Below, piece after piece: positions 17,754-26,196 of a stretch of 59,961 nt of DNA (position 1 is the stretch's first letter; every line of letters begins with the position of its first letter). The stretch lies in assembly GCF_013376175.1 (NCBI RefSeq), contig NZ_JABXXR010000004.1, positions 1 through 59,961 of the forward strand, read 5' to 3'. Source of the DNA: Ameyamaea chiangmaiensis (lineage in GTDB: Bacteria; Pseudomonadota; Alphaproteobacteria; Acetobacterales; Acetobacteraceae). Made by a program: the position numbers and the translations under genes. The notes under the pieces were generated by a model, which did not search any database, was not told the origin of the DNA, and saw only the letters and a list, made by a program, of their open reading frames with translations.

Positions 17754-18608
17754 ATGGAACATGACGTTGTGAACCCGGAGCGGGGGACCCCTGCGCAGAC
17801 GATACGGCTGGTTGTGTCTGACATCGATGGCACGCTGGTGACGCGGGACAAGCAGTTGACGGAGGCGGCATTGAAGGCGGCTCGCGATCTGCGTGCCGCT
17901 GGAATCGCGCTGTGTCTGGTCAGTTCGCGTGCGCCGCGCGGGATGGAGATGTTCCTTGCACCGCTGGAGATCGACACGCCGCGCGCCGGTCTGAACGGCG
18001 GCCTGATCACGTCGCCGGACGGCACGATCCTGTCGCGTCTCTCGCTTGAGCCGCAAGCGGTCGCGGCGGCGCTGGACATGCTTGACGTGCACGGCGTCGA
18101 CGCCTGGCTGTTTCGCGGACATGACTGGTTGGTGAGAAACGCCGGCGGGGCCTATGTGGGCAAGGAAGAGGCCGTCGTGCAGACACGCCCGACCATTGTG
18201 CGCAGTTTCGACGACTATCACGCCGAGGTCGGGAAAATCATGGGTTCGTCCACGGACTATCCCTTGCTGGAGCGTATGGAAATCGAGATCGGCGCGATGC
18301 TGGAAGGGCAGGCGAGCGTGCATCGCTCGTCGGACTATTACCTCGACATCACGCATCCCGATGCCAACAAGGGCTACGCGGCGTGTGCGCTTGCGGCACG
18401 GCTGGGGCTGGATATTTCCGAAGTGGCGTGCATCGGCGACATGAGTAACGACATTCCGATGCTCAAGGTCGCAGGTCTGGCGATCGCCATGGGCAATGCG
18501 CCCGAGACGGTCAAGTCGCACGCGCATTTCGTCACCGCGAGTAATGAGCATAACGGCTGGGCGCGGGCCATGGAACAGATCGTTCTACCGCGCGCGCCGC
18601 GTGCCTGA
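17754..18608 (+). CDS. HAD-superfamily Cof-type sugar-phosphatase, copy 1
   Basis: This 284 aa protein is a haloacid-dehalogenase hydrolase of the Cof/YbiV (IIB) subclass. Motif I is SDIDGTLVT (nucleophile Asp), motif II is the VSSRAP Ser, motif III the Lys of HPDANKGYA, and motif IV GDMSNDIPML. A cap domain lies between motifs II and III. Such enzymes dephosphorylate sugar phosphates or cofactor phosphates in the cytosol. It starts 2 bases after the zwf stop; ATG 17730, within the zwf end, is an alternative. It is paralogous to the next gene. Position between zwf and pgl suggests a phosphatase acting on pentose-pathway intermediates or their damage products; this is inference. Confidence 0.82.
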   Translation: MEHDVVNPERGTPAQTIRLVVSDIDGTLVTRDKQLTEAALKAARDLRAAGIALCLVSSRAPRGMEMFLAPLEIDTPRAGLNGGLITSPDGTILSRLSLEPQAVAAALDMLDVHGVDAWLFRGHDWLVRNAGGAYVGKEEAVVQTRPTIVRSFDDYHAEVGKIMGSSTDYPLLERMEIEIGAMLEGQASVHRSSDYYLDITHPDANKGYAACALAARLGLDISEVACIGDMSNDIPMLKVAGLAIAMGNAPETVKSHAHFVTASNEHNGWARAMEQIVLPRAPRA

Positions 18609-18622
18609 GGGGAGTTCTGGCA

Positions 18623-19444
18623 ATGACCACTGACGGAACGGATATTCGACTGGTTCTGGCGGACGTGGATGGCACGCTGGTCACGAAAGAGAAAATTCTG
18701 ACGCCGCGTGCCATACGGGCCGTGGAAAAGCTGCGTGAGCGCGGGATTGTGTTCACGGTGACCAGCGGCCGACCGCCGAAAGGCATGGCGATGTTGATCG
18801 AGCCGCTCAAGCTCGACCAGCCGATCGCGGGTTTCAACGGCGGCCTGATCGTCAAACCGGACTTCACGCAAATCGAGGCCCGGACTTTGTCCAGGGACGT
18901 GGCCCGTCGCACGATCGCCATCATGCGCCAGCACAAGGTCGATGTGTGGGTGTATAATGGCAACGACTGGATCGTGGGCGATGCGGACGCTCCCCACGTC
19001 GCGCGGGAGCAATGGACGGTGAAATTTCCGCCCGTCGTGCGCCCCGATATCGAAGCCGCGCTCGACAGCGTGGTGAAAATCACCGGCGTGAGCGACGATC
19101 TCGATCTGATGGTCCGGGTCGAGAAGGATCTTCAGGACGCCATTGGTGACGTGGCATCGGCGGCCCGCTCGCAGCCCTATTATGTCGACGTGACCCACCA
19201 CGACGCCAACAAGGGCGGCGTGGTCGAGGCCCTGGAGCGTCTGACCGGGATTGGTCGCGCGCAGATGGCCACGTTGGGCGATCAACCCAACGATGTCGTC
19301 ATGTTTCGGAAAAGTGGCGTGTCGATCGCGATGGGACAGGCAATCGACGACGTGAAGAAGCAGGCAACGTACGTCTCGACCTCCTCGGAGGAAGAGGGGT
19401 TCGCGACCGGTGTGGAGCGTTATATTTTGGGAGAATCTGTATGA
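18623..19444 (+). CDS. HAD-superfamily Cof-type sugar-phosphatase, copy 2
   Basis: The 273 aa protein resembles copy 1 along its length: ADVDGTLVTKEK (nucleophile), TSGRPPKGMAM, HHDANKGG (Lys), and a closing LGDQPNDVVMF in place of GDMSNDIPML. Conserved FNGGLI in both copies is part of the Cof core. Motif IV keeps the GD and ND acids. It may have a different substrate because the cap regions diverge. Start ATG 18623 has GGGGAG. Its end overlaps pgl by 4 bases (ATGA), showing translational coupling. Confidence 0.82.
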   Translation: MTTDGTDIRLVLADVDGTLVTKEKILTPRAIRAVEKLRERGIVFTVTSGRPPKGMAMLIEPLKLDQPIAGFNGGLIVKPDFTQIEARTLSRDVARRTIAIMRQHKVDVWVYNGNDWIVGDADAPHVAREQWTVKFPPVVRPDIEAALDSVVKITGVSDDLDLMVRVEKDLQDAIGDVASAARSQPYYVDVTHHDANKGGVVEALERLTGIGRAQMATLGDQPNDVVMFRKSGVSIAMGQAIDDVKKQATYVSTSSEEEGFATGVERYILGESV

Positions 19445-20172
19445 CCCAGGACGTCACCACGGGACGCGTCGTCGTCCTGGACAATGGCGAGGCAATCGCC
19501 CGTCATGTTGCCGACTGGCTGCTGGATAAGGCGCTGGCCAAGACCGGCGCACCGTTTGTCGTCGCGCTGTCGGGTGGATCGACGCCCAAGCGGCTTTACG
19601 AGCTGATGGCCGAGCCAGCATACGCGGCCCGGTTTCCGTGGGCCAACACGCAGTTTTTCTTCGGTGACGAGCGATTCGTGCCCGTTGACGACCCCGCCAG
19701 TAATTTCAGCATGGTGACGACGGCACTCCTGTCGCACGTGCCGATGCCGCCGGCCAATGTCCACCGGATGAAGACCGAAGGTGCGCCCGAGGTGGAAGCC
19801 GCGTCCTACGAGGCCGCGTTGAAGGCGCTCTATGGTGCTGATGCACTTGACCCGTCGCGGCCTTTGTTCGACGTTGTACTGCTGGGGTTGGGCGACAATG
19901 GCCACACCGCGTCCCTGTTTCCGCGTCAGCCGGTTTTGCGGGAAGAGACGAAATGGGTCGCGACCTGCGTGCCGGACGATGCGCCGCACACGCGCCTGAC
20001 GCTGACCTATCCGGCGATCCAGTCCAGCCGGCATGTCGTCTTCATGGTGACGGGAGCCGCCAAGCAGGGCGCGTTCACGCGGGTGCGGGATGCCGATCCT
20101 GACGAGCCCGCAAGTTTCATCACGACCGAGGGCGATCTTGTCTGGTATGTCGATCCGGCGGTGGTCGGCTGA
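19441..20172 (+). CDS. pgl: 6-phosphogluconolactonase
   Basis: This 243 aa enzyme hydrolyses 6-phosphogluconolactone to 6-phosphogluconate, between zwf and gnd. ALSGGSTPKRLYELM is the phosphate-binding signature of the NagB/Pgl family, FFGDERFVPVDDPASNFSM is its second motif, and LGLGDNGHTASLFP is the catalytic region. The order and length are normal for bacterial DevB/Pgl. GGGAG precedes the ATG, which overlaps the stop of the HAD gene (ATGA). After its stop come 60 bases with a hairpin and an A-rich stretch before rpiA. Confidence 0.95.
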   Translation: MTQDVTTGRVVVLDNGEAIARHVADWLLDKALAKTGAPFVVALSGGSTPKRLYELMAEPAYAARFPWANTQFFFGDERFVPVDDPASNFSMVTTALLSHVPMPPANVHRMKTEGAPEVEAASYEAALKALYGADALDPSRPLFDVVLLGLGDNGHTASLFPRQPVLREETKWVATCVPDDAPHTRLTLTYPAIQSSRHVVFMVTGAAKQGAFTRVRDADPDEPASFITTEGDLVWYVDPAVVG

Positions 20173-20180
20173 GGCCGCTG

Positions 20181-20198
20181 CCGGGACAAACGTCCCGG
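20181..20198 (+). promoter_or_regulatory. hairpin in the pgl-rpiA gap
   Basis: CCGGGAC, AAAC loop, GTCCCGG form a perfect 7 bp stem in the only sizeable gap of the operon's second half, followed by AAACAAAAAAGAAG ahead of the rpiA ribosome binding site. With no U-tract it is not a terminator; RNA processing or stability control is a guess. Confidence 0.4.
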
Positions 20199-20232
20199 GC
20201 AAACAAAAAAGAAGAAGGACCGGAGATCGGTC

Positions 20233-20946
20233 ATGGCAAGCGGGAACGGCGTTATGACGGATCAGGCAGACCGTCAGAAACAGGCGGTGGCGGTGGCAGC
20301 CGCCGCTCTGGTCGAAAACGGCATGGTGGTCGGGCTCGGTACCGGCAGCACGGCCGCTTATATGATCGAGGTGTTGGGTCAGCGCTGGGCCGAGGGTCTG
20401 CGTTTCGTCGGTATTCCGACGTCAGAGCGGTCGGCGGAGCAGGCGCGTGCGCTGGGCATCGAACTGGTCACGTTTGCCACGCATCCGGTCATTGACCTCG
20501 CGATCGACGGCGCTGATGAGGTGGAGCGCGGCACGCTCGACCTCATCAAGGGGCTGGGGGGGGCTCTTTTCCGGGAAAAGATTGTTGCAGCGGCGGCCAA
20601 ACGGTTCGTGGTGGTCGCGGACGCGTCCAAGCTGGTCGACCATCTGGGCACCCGGACGGCCGTCCCCGTGGAGGTCACGCCCTTCGGGTGGGAGCGCACG
20701 GCGTACCAGATCGAGGCTCTGGGCGCGACGACGGTGCCGCGACGCGATCGGACCGGCAGTTTTTTCGTCACCGACGGTGGTAACTACATCCTCGACAGCA
20801 ATTTCGGTGTCATGGACGATCCTCCGCGCGTGGCCCGCGAACTGCGCGAAGTTGTTGGCGTGGTGGAAAGCGGGTTTTTCATTGGCCGAACGTCCGAGGT
20901 TCTGATCGCGGGCGCGGATGGGGTGACCCGGATGGTGCGGTCATGA
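20233..20946 (+). CDS. rpiA: ribose-5-phosphate isomerase A
   Basis: The 237 aa enzyme interconverts ribulose and ribose 5-phosphate, connecting the oxidative and non-oxidative branches. GLGTGSTAAYMIE is the phosphate loop, IDGADEV holds the catalytic Asp region, and KGLGGALFREK is the third motif with the active-site Glu and Lys, though the usual GGGGA is GLGGA here. Then GNYILD. Start ATG 20233 has GGAGATC; the ATG 7 codons in is an alternative. The stop overlaps gntK by 4 bases. Confidence 0.93.
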   Translation: MASGNGVMTDQADRQKQAVAVAAAALVENGMVVGLGTGSTAAYMIEVLGQRWAEGLRFVGIPTSERSAEQARALGIELVTFATHPVIDLAIDGADEVERGTLDLIKGLGGALFREKIVAAAAKRFVVVADASKLVDHLGTRTAVPVEVTPFGWERTAYQIEALGATTVPRRDRTGSFFVTDGGNYILDSNFGVMDDPPRVARELREVVGVVESGFFIGRTSEVLIAGADGVTRMVRS

Positions 20947-21485
20947 CCGCCCCCCTGCCGATCGCCGAAGGGATCCGGCCCCGTATTCTGGTCATCATGG
21001 GTGTGTCGGGCTGCGGCAAGACGACGATCGCCGAAGGGCTGCAGAACACGCTCGGCTGGCCGTATGAAGAGGGTGACCGACTGCATCCCGCGGCCAATGT
21101 CGAAAAGATGGCGTCGGGGATTCCTCTGACGGACGAGGACCGGTGGCCGTGGCTCGACAGATGTCGGACGTGGATCGACGGTCATGCACGGGACGGCGGC
21201 ATCCTGACATGCTCGGCCCTGAAGCGGAGCTATCGGGACAGGCTGCGATCGGGCGGTTCGGATGTGCTGTTCGTCTATCTCAAGGTGCCCGAATTCGTGC
21301 TCCGGGATCGGCTGGCGCATCGGACGGGGCACTACATGCCTCCGTCGCTGCTGCCCAGCCAGCTCGCGACGCTTGAGGAGCCCGGGGAGGACGAGGCCGC
21401 GTTGTGGATCGAGGTGCAGCACACACCCGCCGAGGCCGTGGCCCGCGTGATCGGGATGCTGCGGGCTCGGGACGGAGTGGTCTGA
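20943..21485 (+). CDS. gntK: gluconokinase (gluconate kinase)
   Basis: This 180 aa P-loop kinase phosphorylates gluconate to 6-phosphogluconate, letting gluconate formed in the periplasm enter the pathway. GVSGCGKTT is the Walker A motif; EGDRLHPAANVEKMASG, PLTDEDRWPWLD and CSALKRSYRD are hallmarks of the GntK/IdnK family. The length is normal. ATG 20943 overlaps the rpiA stop (ATGA). It is the last gene of the run; no clear terminator follows, and 126 bases separate it from the GNAT gene. Confidence 0.93.
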   Translation: MTAPLPIAEGIRPRILVIMGVSGCGKTTIAEGLQNTLGWPYEEGDRLHPAANVEKMASGIPLTDEDRWPWLDRCRTWIDGHARDGGILTCSALKRSYRDRLRSGGSDVLFVYLKVPEFVLRDRLAHRTGHYMPPSLLPSQLATLEEPGEDEAALWIEVQHTPAEAVARVIGMLRARDGVV

Positions 21486-21611
21486 ACACGCCGTCAGAAC
21501 GCGGGGGCGGGAGTGTCCCGATCCTTCGCGGCCGCGTCATACGCAGAGGGCTGGGCAGCCTGACCTGAGGTAGCTCTGGCGGACGGGAATGCCGGGTGCC
21601 ATAGTGCGTGT

Positions 21612-22244
21612 ATGGTAACGATTGAGACCTGTTCAGGCGGGGAGATTCGCGCGGTTCTTGACGATCTGGCGCGACTGCGGATTTCCGTGTTTCGCGAGTG
21701 GCCTTACCTCTATGCGGGCGATGATGAAGCCTACGAACGCGCTTATCTCGACGTCTATGCCCGCTCGGCACGCTCGACCGTAGTGGTCGCACGCAACTCG
21801 TCCGGAGCGGTGGTCGGGGCGTCGTCCTGCCTGCCCCTGGCCGATGAGGGCCCCGCGATACGTGCACCGTTCGAGGTGCGCGGGATCGATCTGAGCCCGT
21901 TCTTCTATTTCGCGGAATCCGTTCTGTTGCCGGAGTATCGCGGACAGGGGATCGGTGTGCGGTTCTTCGAGGAACGTGAACGCGTGGCCCGGCGGAGCGG
22001 TGCGGCGTTCGCCGTGTTCTGCGCCGTGCGTCGCGCGGACAACCATCCGGCGCGCCCCCTCGACGCGCCGTCCCTTGAGGCGTTCTGGAGAAGGCGCGGA
22101 TTTGTCCCGCTTCCGGGCGTCAGTTGTGATTTTTCTTGGACGGACGTCGGAGAGACGCGAGAAACCGCACACGTTCTTGATTTCTGGAGCAAGACGCTGC
22201 ACGGCGAAGTGCTTCCCGACGCCCTGGCTGGAGTTGGCGTCTGA
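21612..22244 (+). CDS. GNAT-family N-acetyltransferase, first gene of a coupled trio
   Basis: The 210 aa protein has a GNAT-like core: FFYFAESVLLPEYRGQGIG (the acetyl-CoA pyrophosphate loop, Q/RxxGxG type) at about residues 97-115. FREWPYLYAGDDEAYERAYL near residue 35 marks an alphaproteobacterial subgroup whose substrate is unknown to me. The start ATG is not preceded by a strong Shine-Dalgarno. Its stop overlaps the next gene's start (TGATG at 22242-22246). The likely partner is the adjacent amidohydrolase of the nitrilase superfamily, so the pair may acylate and de-acylate, or work on one small metabolite; this is inference. Confidence 0.75.
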   Translation: MVTIETCSGGEIRAVLDDLARLRISVFREWPYLYAGDDEAYERAYLDVYARSARSTVVVARNSSGAVVGASSCLPLADEGPAIRAPFEVRGIDLSPFFYFAESVLLPEYRGQGIGVRFFEERERVARRSGAAFAVFCAVRRADNHPARPLDAPSLEAFWRRRGFVPLPGVSCDFSWTDVGETRETAHVLDFWSKTLHGEVLPDALAGVGV

Positions 22245-23149
22245 TGTCCCGTTCCCTTCGTCTGGCCGTGGGCGCATGGCACGTGGAGCGCGCCACGCGC
22301 TTTGAGGATTTCGAGGCTCATCTCGATCGCATGGTGTCTGAGGCGGCACCGAGGGCGGACCTGCTGCTGCTGCCGGAATATGCCTGCATGGAGGTGGTTG
22401 CCGCGCTGACCGACGAGACCGATCCGACGGCCGAACTGCACGCCGCCTGCGATCGCAGTGACGACATCCTCGCCGCAATGGTGGCGGTTGCAAAACGCCA
22501 TCGGGTCTGGCTGATGCCGGGCACGCTCCCTCGCCCCGAGGCCACCCGCATCCGCAACCGCGCACCGCTTATTGCGCCCGACGGCACCGTAGCTTTTCAG
22601 GACAAGCACGTGATGACCCGCTTCGAGAGCGAATCCTGGGGCGTTCAGGCGGGAAATCCACCCGGCGTGTTCGTGACGCCGTGGGGCCGGATCGGAACAG
22701 CCATATGCTATGACTCCGAATTCCCGATGCTAACACGCGCGCAGATCGACGCGGGAGCATGGCTGATTCTGGTGCCCACCTGTACCGATACGATGCACGG
22801 CTTCAATCGCGTGCGTTTGTCGGCCCAGGCCCGGGCGCTGGAGAATCAGTGTTTCGTTGCGGTGTCGCCCACCGTGGGTGCCGCGCCATGGCTGGCAACA
22901 CTTGACCACAATCACGGGTGTGCCGGCGTGTATGGCCCGGTCGATCGCGGCTTTGCCGATGACGGCGTGGTCGTGGAAGGCGCGCTGGATCAGAGTGGCT
23001 GGGTGTTTGCGACGCTCGATCCCGCGTGCCTGACCGAGGTGCAGGTCAATGGCGGGGTTCGCAACCGACACGACTGGCCAGCCAGCGTGCCGCCGGCCAA
23101 TGCCCTGATGTTTTCCGTAAACAAGACGTCTGTGCCGAAAGGAATATGA
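22244..23149 (+). CDS. nitrilase-superfamily carbon-nitrogen hydrolase
   Basis: The 301 aa protein has the conserved nitrilase catalytic triad: Glu45 in LLPEYACME, Lys121 in FQDKHVMTRFE, and Cys155 in GTAICYDSEFP. No signal peptide is visible. Family members hydrolyse amides, carbamoyl groups or nitriles; substrate is undefined. The SEF after the Cys is like amidase-type members. It is translationally coupled to the GNAT gene upstream (TGATG) and to the SnoaL-like gene downstream (ATGA), so the three products are probably made in similar amounts. Confidence 0.85.
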   Translation: MSRSLRLAVGAWHVERATRFEDFEAHLDRMVSEAAPRADLLLLPEYACMEVVAALTDETDPTAELHAACDRSDDILAAMVAVAKRHRVWLMPGTLPRPEATRIRNRAPLIAPDGTVAFQDKHVMTRFESESWGVQAGNPPGVFVTPWGRIGTAICYDSEFPMLTRAQIDAGAWLILVPTCTDTMHGFNRVRLSAQARALENQCFVAVSPTVGAAPWLATLDHNHGCAGVYGPVDRGFADDGVVVEGALDQSGWVFATLDPACLTEVQVNGGVRNRHDWPASVPPANALMFSVNKTSVPKGI

Positions 23150-23568
23150 ACACTATGTCCGTGGAGTCGACGCGCGAACTCATTGCGGCCTATTACCACA
23201 CTTTCAATGCCGGTGACCGGGAGGCCTTCCTGGCGCTTCTGACCGACGATGTGGTACATGACGTCAACCAGGGTGGCCGCGAGATCGGAAAGGGCGCCTT
23301 TCGCGTGTTTCTGGAACGGATGGACCGGTGCTACCGCGAGGATATTCGTGATGTCGTCGTCATGGTCAGCGATGACGGCACGCGGGCAGCGGCCGAATTC
23401 ATGGTGCACGGTACGTATCTCGCCACCGACGACGGGTTGCCGGACGCGTCCGGCCAGACCTACGTCCTTCCTGCCGGCGCCTTTTTCGACATCCGGGACG
23501 CAAAGGTGGCGCGCATCAGCAACTACTACAACCTGCCCGACTGGGAACGACAGGTTCTGGGCGGCTGA
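23146..23568 (+). CDS. SnoaL/ketosteroid-isomerase-like protein, third gene of the trio
   Basis: This 140 aa protein has the compact NTF2-like cone fold signature: YYHTFNAGDREAFLALLTDDVVHDVNQG at the N-terminus, GKGAFRVFLERMDRCY, then GTYL and AGAFFDIRD, ISNYYNLPDW. Related proteins are called ketosteroid-isomerase-related, but steroid isomerisation is not implied. ATG 23146 has AAAGGA about 5 bases upstream and overlaps the hydrolase stop. The open frame continues upstream to 23026 but would lie within the hydrolase gene, so the shorter protein is correct. It may bind the product or act as a partner of the trio. Confidence 0.8.
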   Translation: MNTMSVESTRELIAAYYHTFNAGDREAFLALLTDDVVHDVNQGGREIGKGAFRVFLERMDRCYREDIRDVVVMVSDDGTRAAAEFMVHGTYLATDDGLPDASGQTYVLPAGAFFDIRDAKVARISNYYNLPDWERQVLGG

Positions 23569-23595
23569 AGCCGTCGGACAACGACGGCGCACGGC

Positions 23596-26196
23596 GTGCG
23601 TGGCCTCATTCCTTTCCTGAGACGTCGGGCCGTCCTGTGTCTGGTGCTGGTGGCGCCGCTGCTTGTGCATCTGCCCGAACTGGTCACGGGGCTATCGTCT
23701 GACCCGCTGCCGATGATCTCCGGCCTCGGGCTCACGGGGGCCGACTGGCACGCGGGCATTGTCCCTGGACGACCCGGCTGGATTGACGGGAACGCCGGGG
23801 CGACCGTTCAGGCGCTCGGGCGACGGGTCGCGTGCGACTGGTGGCACGGCGAGGTGCCCTGGTGGAACCCTTATGACGGGGTTGGCATGCCGCTGGCCGG
23901 TGAGTACCAGCCGGCGGCGTTTTTCATGCCGTTTGTGCTCTTGCTCGGTCTCGACAACGGGCTGTTGTGGCTGAAAATCGCTCTGCAGACGCTGGCCGGC
24001 GTCAGCATGCTGTGTCTGCTGCGCCGGCTCCGGCTGAGCCAGCCGGCGTGCCTCGCTGGTGCTCTGGCCTATGGTTTCAACGGCACCTTTGCCTGGGCCT
24101 CCGATTCTCCGATCCAGCCTCTGCCGTTTCTGCCGCTGATCCTTCTGGGTATCGAACACGCTCGTGAGCGCGGGCTCGCCATACTGGCGCTGGGCGTTGG
24201 CGGCCTGCTTCTCGCGGGATTTCCGGAAACGGCGTTTCTGCTGGGTCTGCTCGCCGTCGGCTGGGCGGTGGTCCGGATGTTCGATGCCCAAGACACAACA
24301 GCGCGTATCGGCTTCGTAAGGCGGGTGGTGATCGGCGGTGTTGCGGGCTGTGCGCTGGCCGCGCCTCAACTCGTGGCGTTTGCGGCCTATCTGCCGGAGG
24401 CAATCCTTGGGCAGCACGGCGGCATGATCGATCGGCCCCTACCGCGATCGGGGTGGTCGATGCTGCTGATGCCTGCGATCAACGGCCCGATCTTCTTTGC
24501 CGACCAGACCTCCCTGTGGTTCCAGCTTGGCGGCTATGCCGGCGTGGTCCTTCTGACACTGGCGCTTATTGGTGTCTGGGTGACACCCGACCGGAGGCTG
24601 AGCCGCTGGCTGGTCGCGTTCATCGCGCTGATGGTGTGCAAGATCGGCGATGTCCGACCCGTCTCGCGCTTGCTGGACCTGTTGCCGGCGTTCGGTCACG
24701 CCATGGTGTTTCGCTATGGCGTGCCGGCGGTGCTCTGTGCCCTGACCGTGTTGGCGGCGTTCGCGATCGACGGCGTGTCCAGAGCGCCGGCACGGACGCG
24801 CTGGCGCCTGTGCGTGGCATGCGGCACGCTTGTCGCCGTACTGGCGACGATCGCCGTCTGGCAGGATCGCGCAACCATGGGCGTCGTGCTTGCGCAACCG
24901 GGGGGGTATGCGTTCGTCATTGGCGCCATCGTCTGGGGCGCCACCGGCCTGGGCGCGGTCATGGTGGCCGTGGGCAACGGGTGGTCGCGTCTGTGTGCCG
25001 GCGTTCTGGCGGTTGATGCGGTTGTCCTGTTCTGCATTCCGTTGCTCGGTGTGCGTCCCGCCGACCCGATCGATCAGGGGCTTGTGGCCTTTCTGCACGC
25101 GCGCCTGCGGCCGGGCGAGCGCGTGGTGTCCATGGGACCACTCGGACCGAATTACGGCGCGTATTTCGCCATTCCGTCGCTGAACCACATCACCGCCCCC
25201 GCACCGCGGCGCTGGATCGAGGCGCTGCGACGCGATATCGATCCAGTGCTGGACGAGGTCACGTTCAATGGCACGCTGCCGTTCGACATATCGGGGGATT
25301 ATTCGCTGACGCGCGTCGTGGCGGCCGCCCCGGAGCGGCTGACGGCACTTGGTGTCCGCTTCGTCCTGGCATGGAAGGGCGCGCCGGTGCCCGGCATCAG
25401 ACCGCTTGGCGCGCGCGAGGTGGGGGGGACACCGATGCTCGATCTGTCTCCGACCGGCCACGTGACAGAGATCGTACTGCCCCCGGGATCGCTGCCCACG
25501 GTGACGCTGGGGCAGTTGTCGCTACGTCGCGGGGGTGGCGCGACGGAGGGGCAGCTCCACGCGGCGTTGTGTGACGAGGCGACGTGCGGGTCGGGAGAGG
25601 CATCTCTGGCCGGGACCGGGGAGGGCGGCCAGATCTCCATCACGCTGCCGGACCGTTTCGCGGTCCCGGCGTCGGAACGGCCGGTCCGACTACGGCTGTG
25701 GCTGACGGGGGCGTCCGGCACGCTGTCCCTGTACCAGCGTGTGACGGCGGCGGGCGCGTCCGTGCCCGATCTTCTGGCATTCCGCGCCGATGCGCCGCGT
25801 GTCGTCTACGACGGTCCACGCGGGGTGGCGTATGAACTGCCGCGTGTTGCCCCGTATTTCGAGGCAGGCGATGCCTGCCGGGTGCGCATGATCGACCGCG
25901 CCAACGTCGAGGCGACGTGCCGTGACGCAAGCGTTCTTCTACGGCGCGAACTGATGATGACGGGCTGGCAGGCCCGGGTGAACGGCCGCCGTGTGACGCC
26001 CGGCACGGACGGTCTGTTCCAGCGCGTCCCGCTCCCGCGTGGTACATCGGTGGTGCGGTTTCGCTACGTGCCGCCGTATGCCAGACTGGGGTGGGCACTG
26101 GCGTGCGGCGGTGTGGTCACGCTCATGGTCGGCGCCGTTTCGGACCTGCGTAGACGCACAGAAAAGAGGATGCCTCAGGCATGGCCCCACCCGTGA
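23596..26196 (+). CDS. YfhO-like polytopic membrane protein
   Basis: This 866 aa integral membrane protein starts with GTG 23596 (no strong Shine-Dalgarno). It has about twelve hydrophobic segments to residue 490. Between the first two lies a periplasmic loop with WWNPYDGVGMPLAGEYQPAAF, a feature of YfhO/GT-C-like proteins. A C-terminal extracytoplasmic part of about 350 residues follows, with a final YfhO-like sequence (MTGWQARVNGRRV, then FRYVPP) and one last membrane segment. YfhO proteins resemble undecaprenyl-phosphate-sugar glycosyltransferases and help decorate lipoteichoic acid in Gram-positives. In Gram-negatives the role is unclear; envelope glycan glycosylation is an inference. Confidence 0.75.
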   Translation: MRGLIPFLRRRAVLCLVLVAPLLVHLPELVTGLSSDPLPMISGLGLTGADWHAGIVPGRPGWIDGNAGATVQALGRRVACDWWHGEVPWWNPYDGVGMPLAGEYQPAAFFMPFVLLLGLDNGLLWLKIALQTLAGVSMLCLLRRLRLSQPACLAGALAYGFNGTFAWASDSPIQPLPFLPLILLGIEHARERGLAILALGVGGLLLAGFPETAFLLGLLAVGWAVVRMFDAQDTTARIGFVRRVVIGGVAGCALAAPQLVAFAAYLPEAILGQHGGMIDRPLPRSGWSMLLMPAINGPIFFADQTSLWFQLGGYAGVVLLTLALIGVWVTPDRRLSRWLVAFIALMVCKIGDVRPVSRLLDLLPAFGHAMVFRYGVPAVLCALTVLAAFAIDGVSRAPARTRWRLCVACGTLVAVLATIAVWQDRATMGVVLAQPGGYAFVIGAIVWGATGLGAVMVAVGNGWSRLCAGVLAVDAVVLFCIPLLGVRPADPIDQGLVAFLHARLRPGERVVSMGPLGPNYGAYFAIPSLNHITAPAPRRWIEALRRDIDPVLDEVTFNGTLPFDISGDYSLTRVVAAAPERLTALGVRFVLAWKGAPVPGIRPLGAREVGGTPMLDLSPTGHVTEIVLPPGSLPTVTLGQLSLRRGGGATEGQLHAALCDEATCGSGEASLAGTGEGGQISITLPDRFAVPASERPVRLRLWLTGASGTLSLYQRVTAAGASVPDLLAFRADAPRVVYDGPRGVAYELPRVAPYFEAGDACRVRMIDRANVEATCRDASVLLRRELMMTGWQARVNGRRVTPGTDGLFQRVPLPRGTSVVRFRYVPPYARLGWALACGGVVTLMVGAVSDLRRRTEKRMPQAWPHP

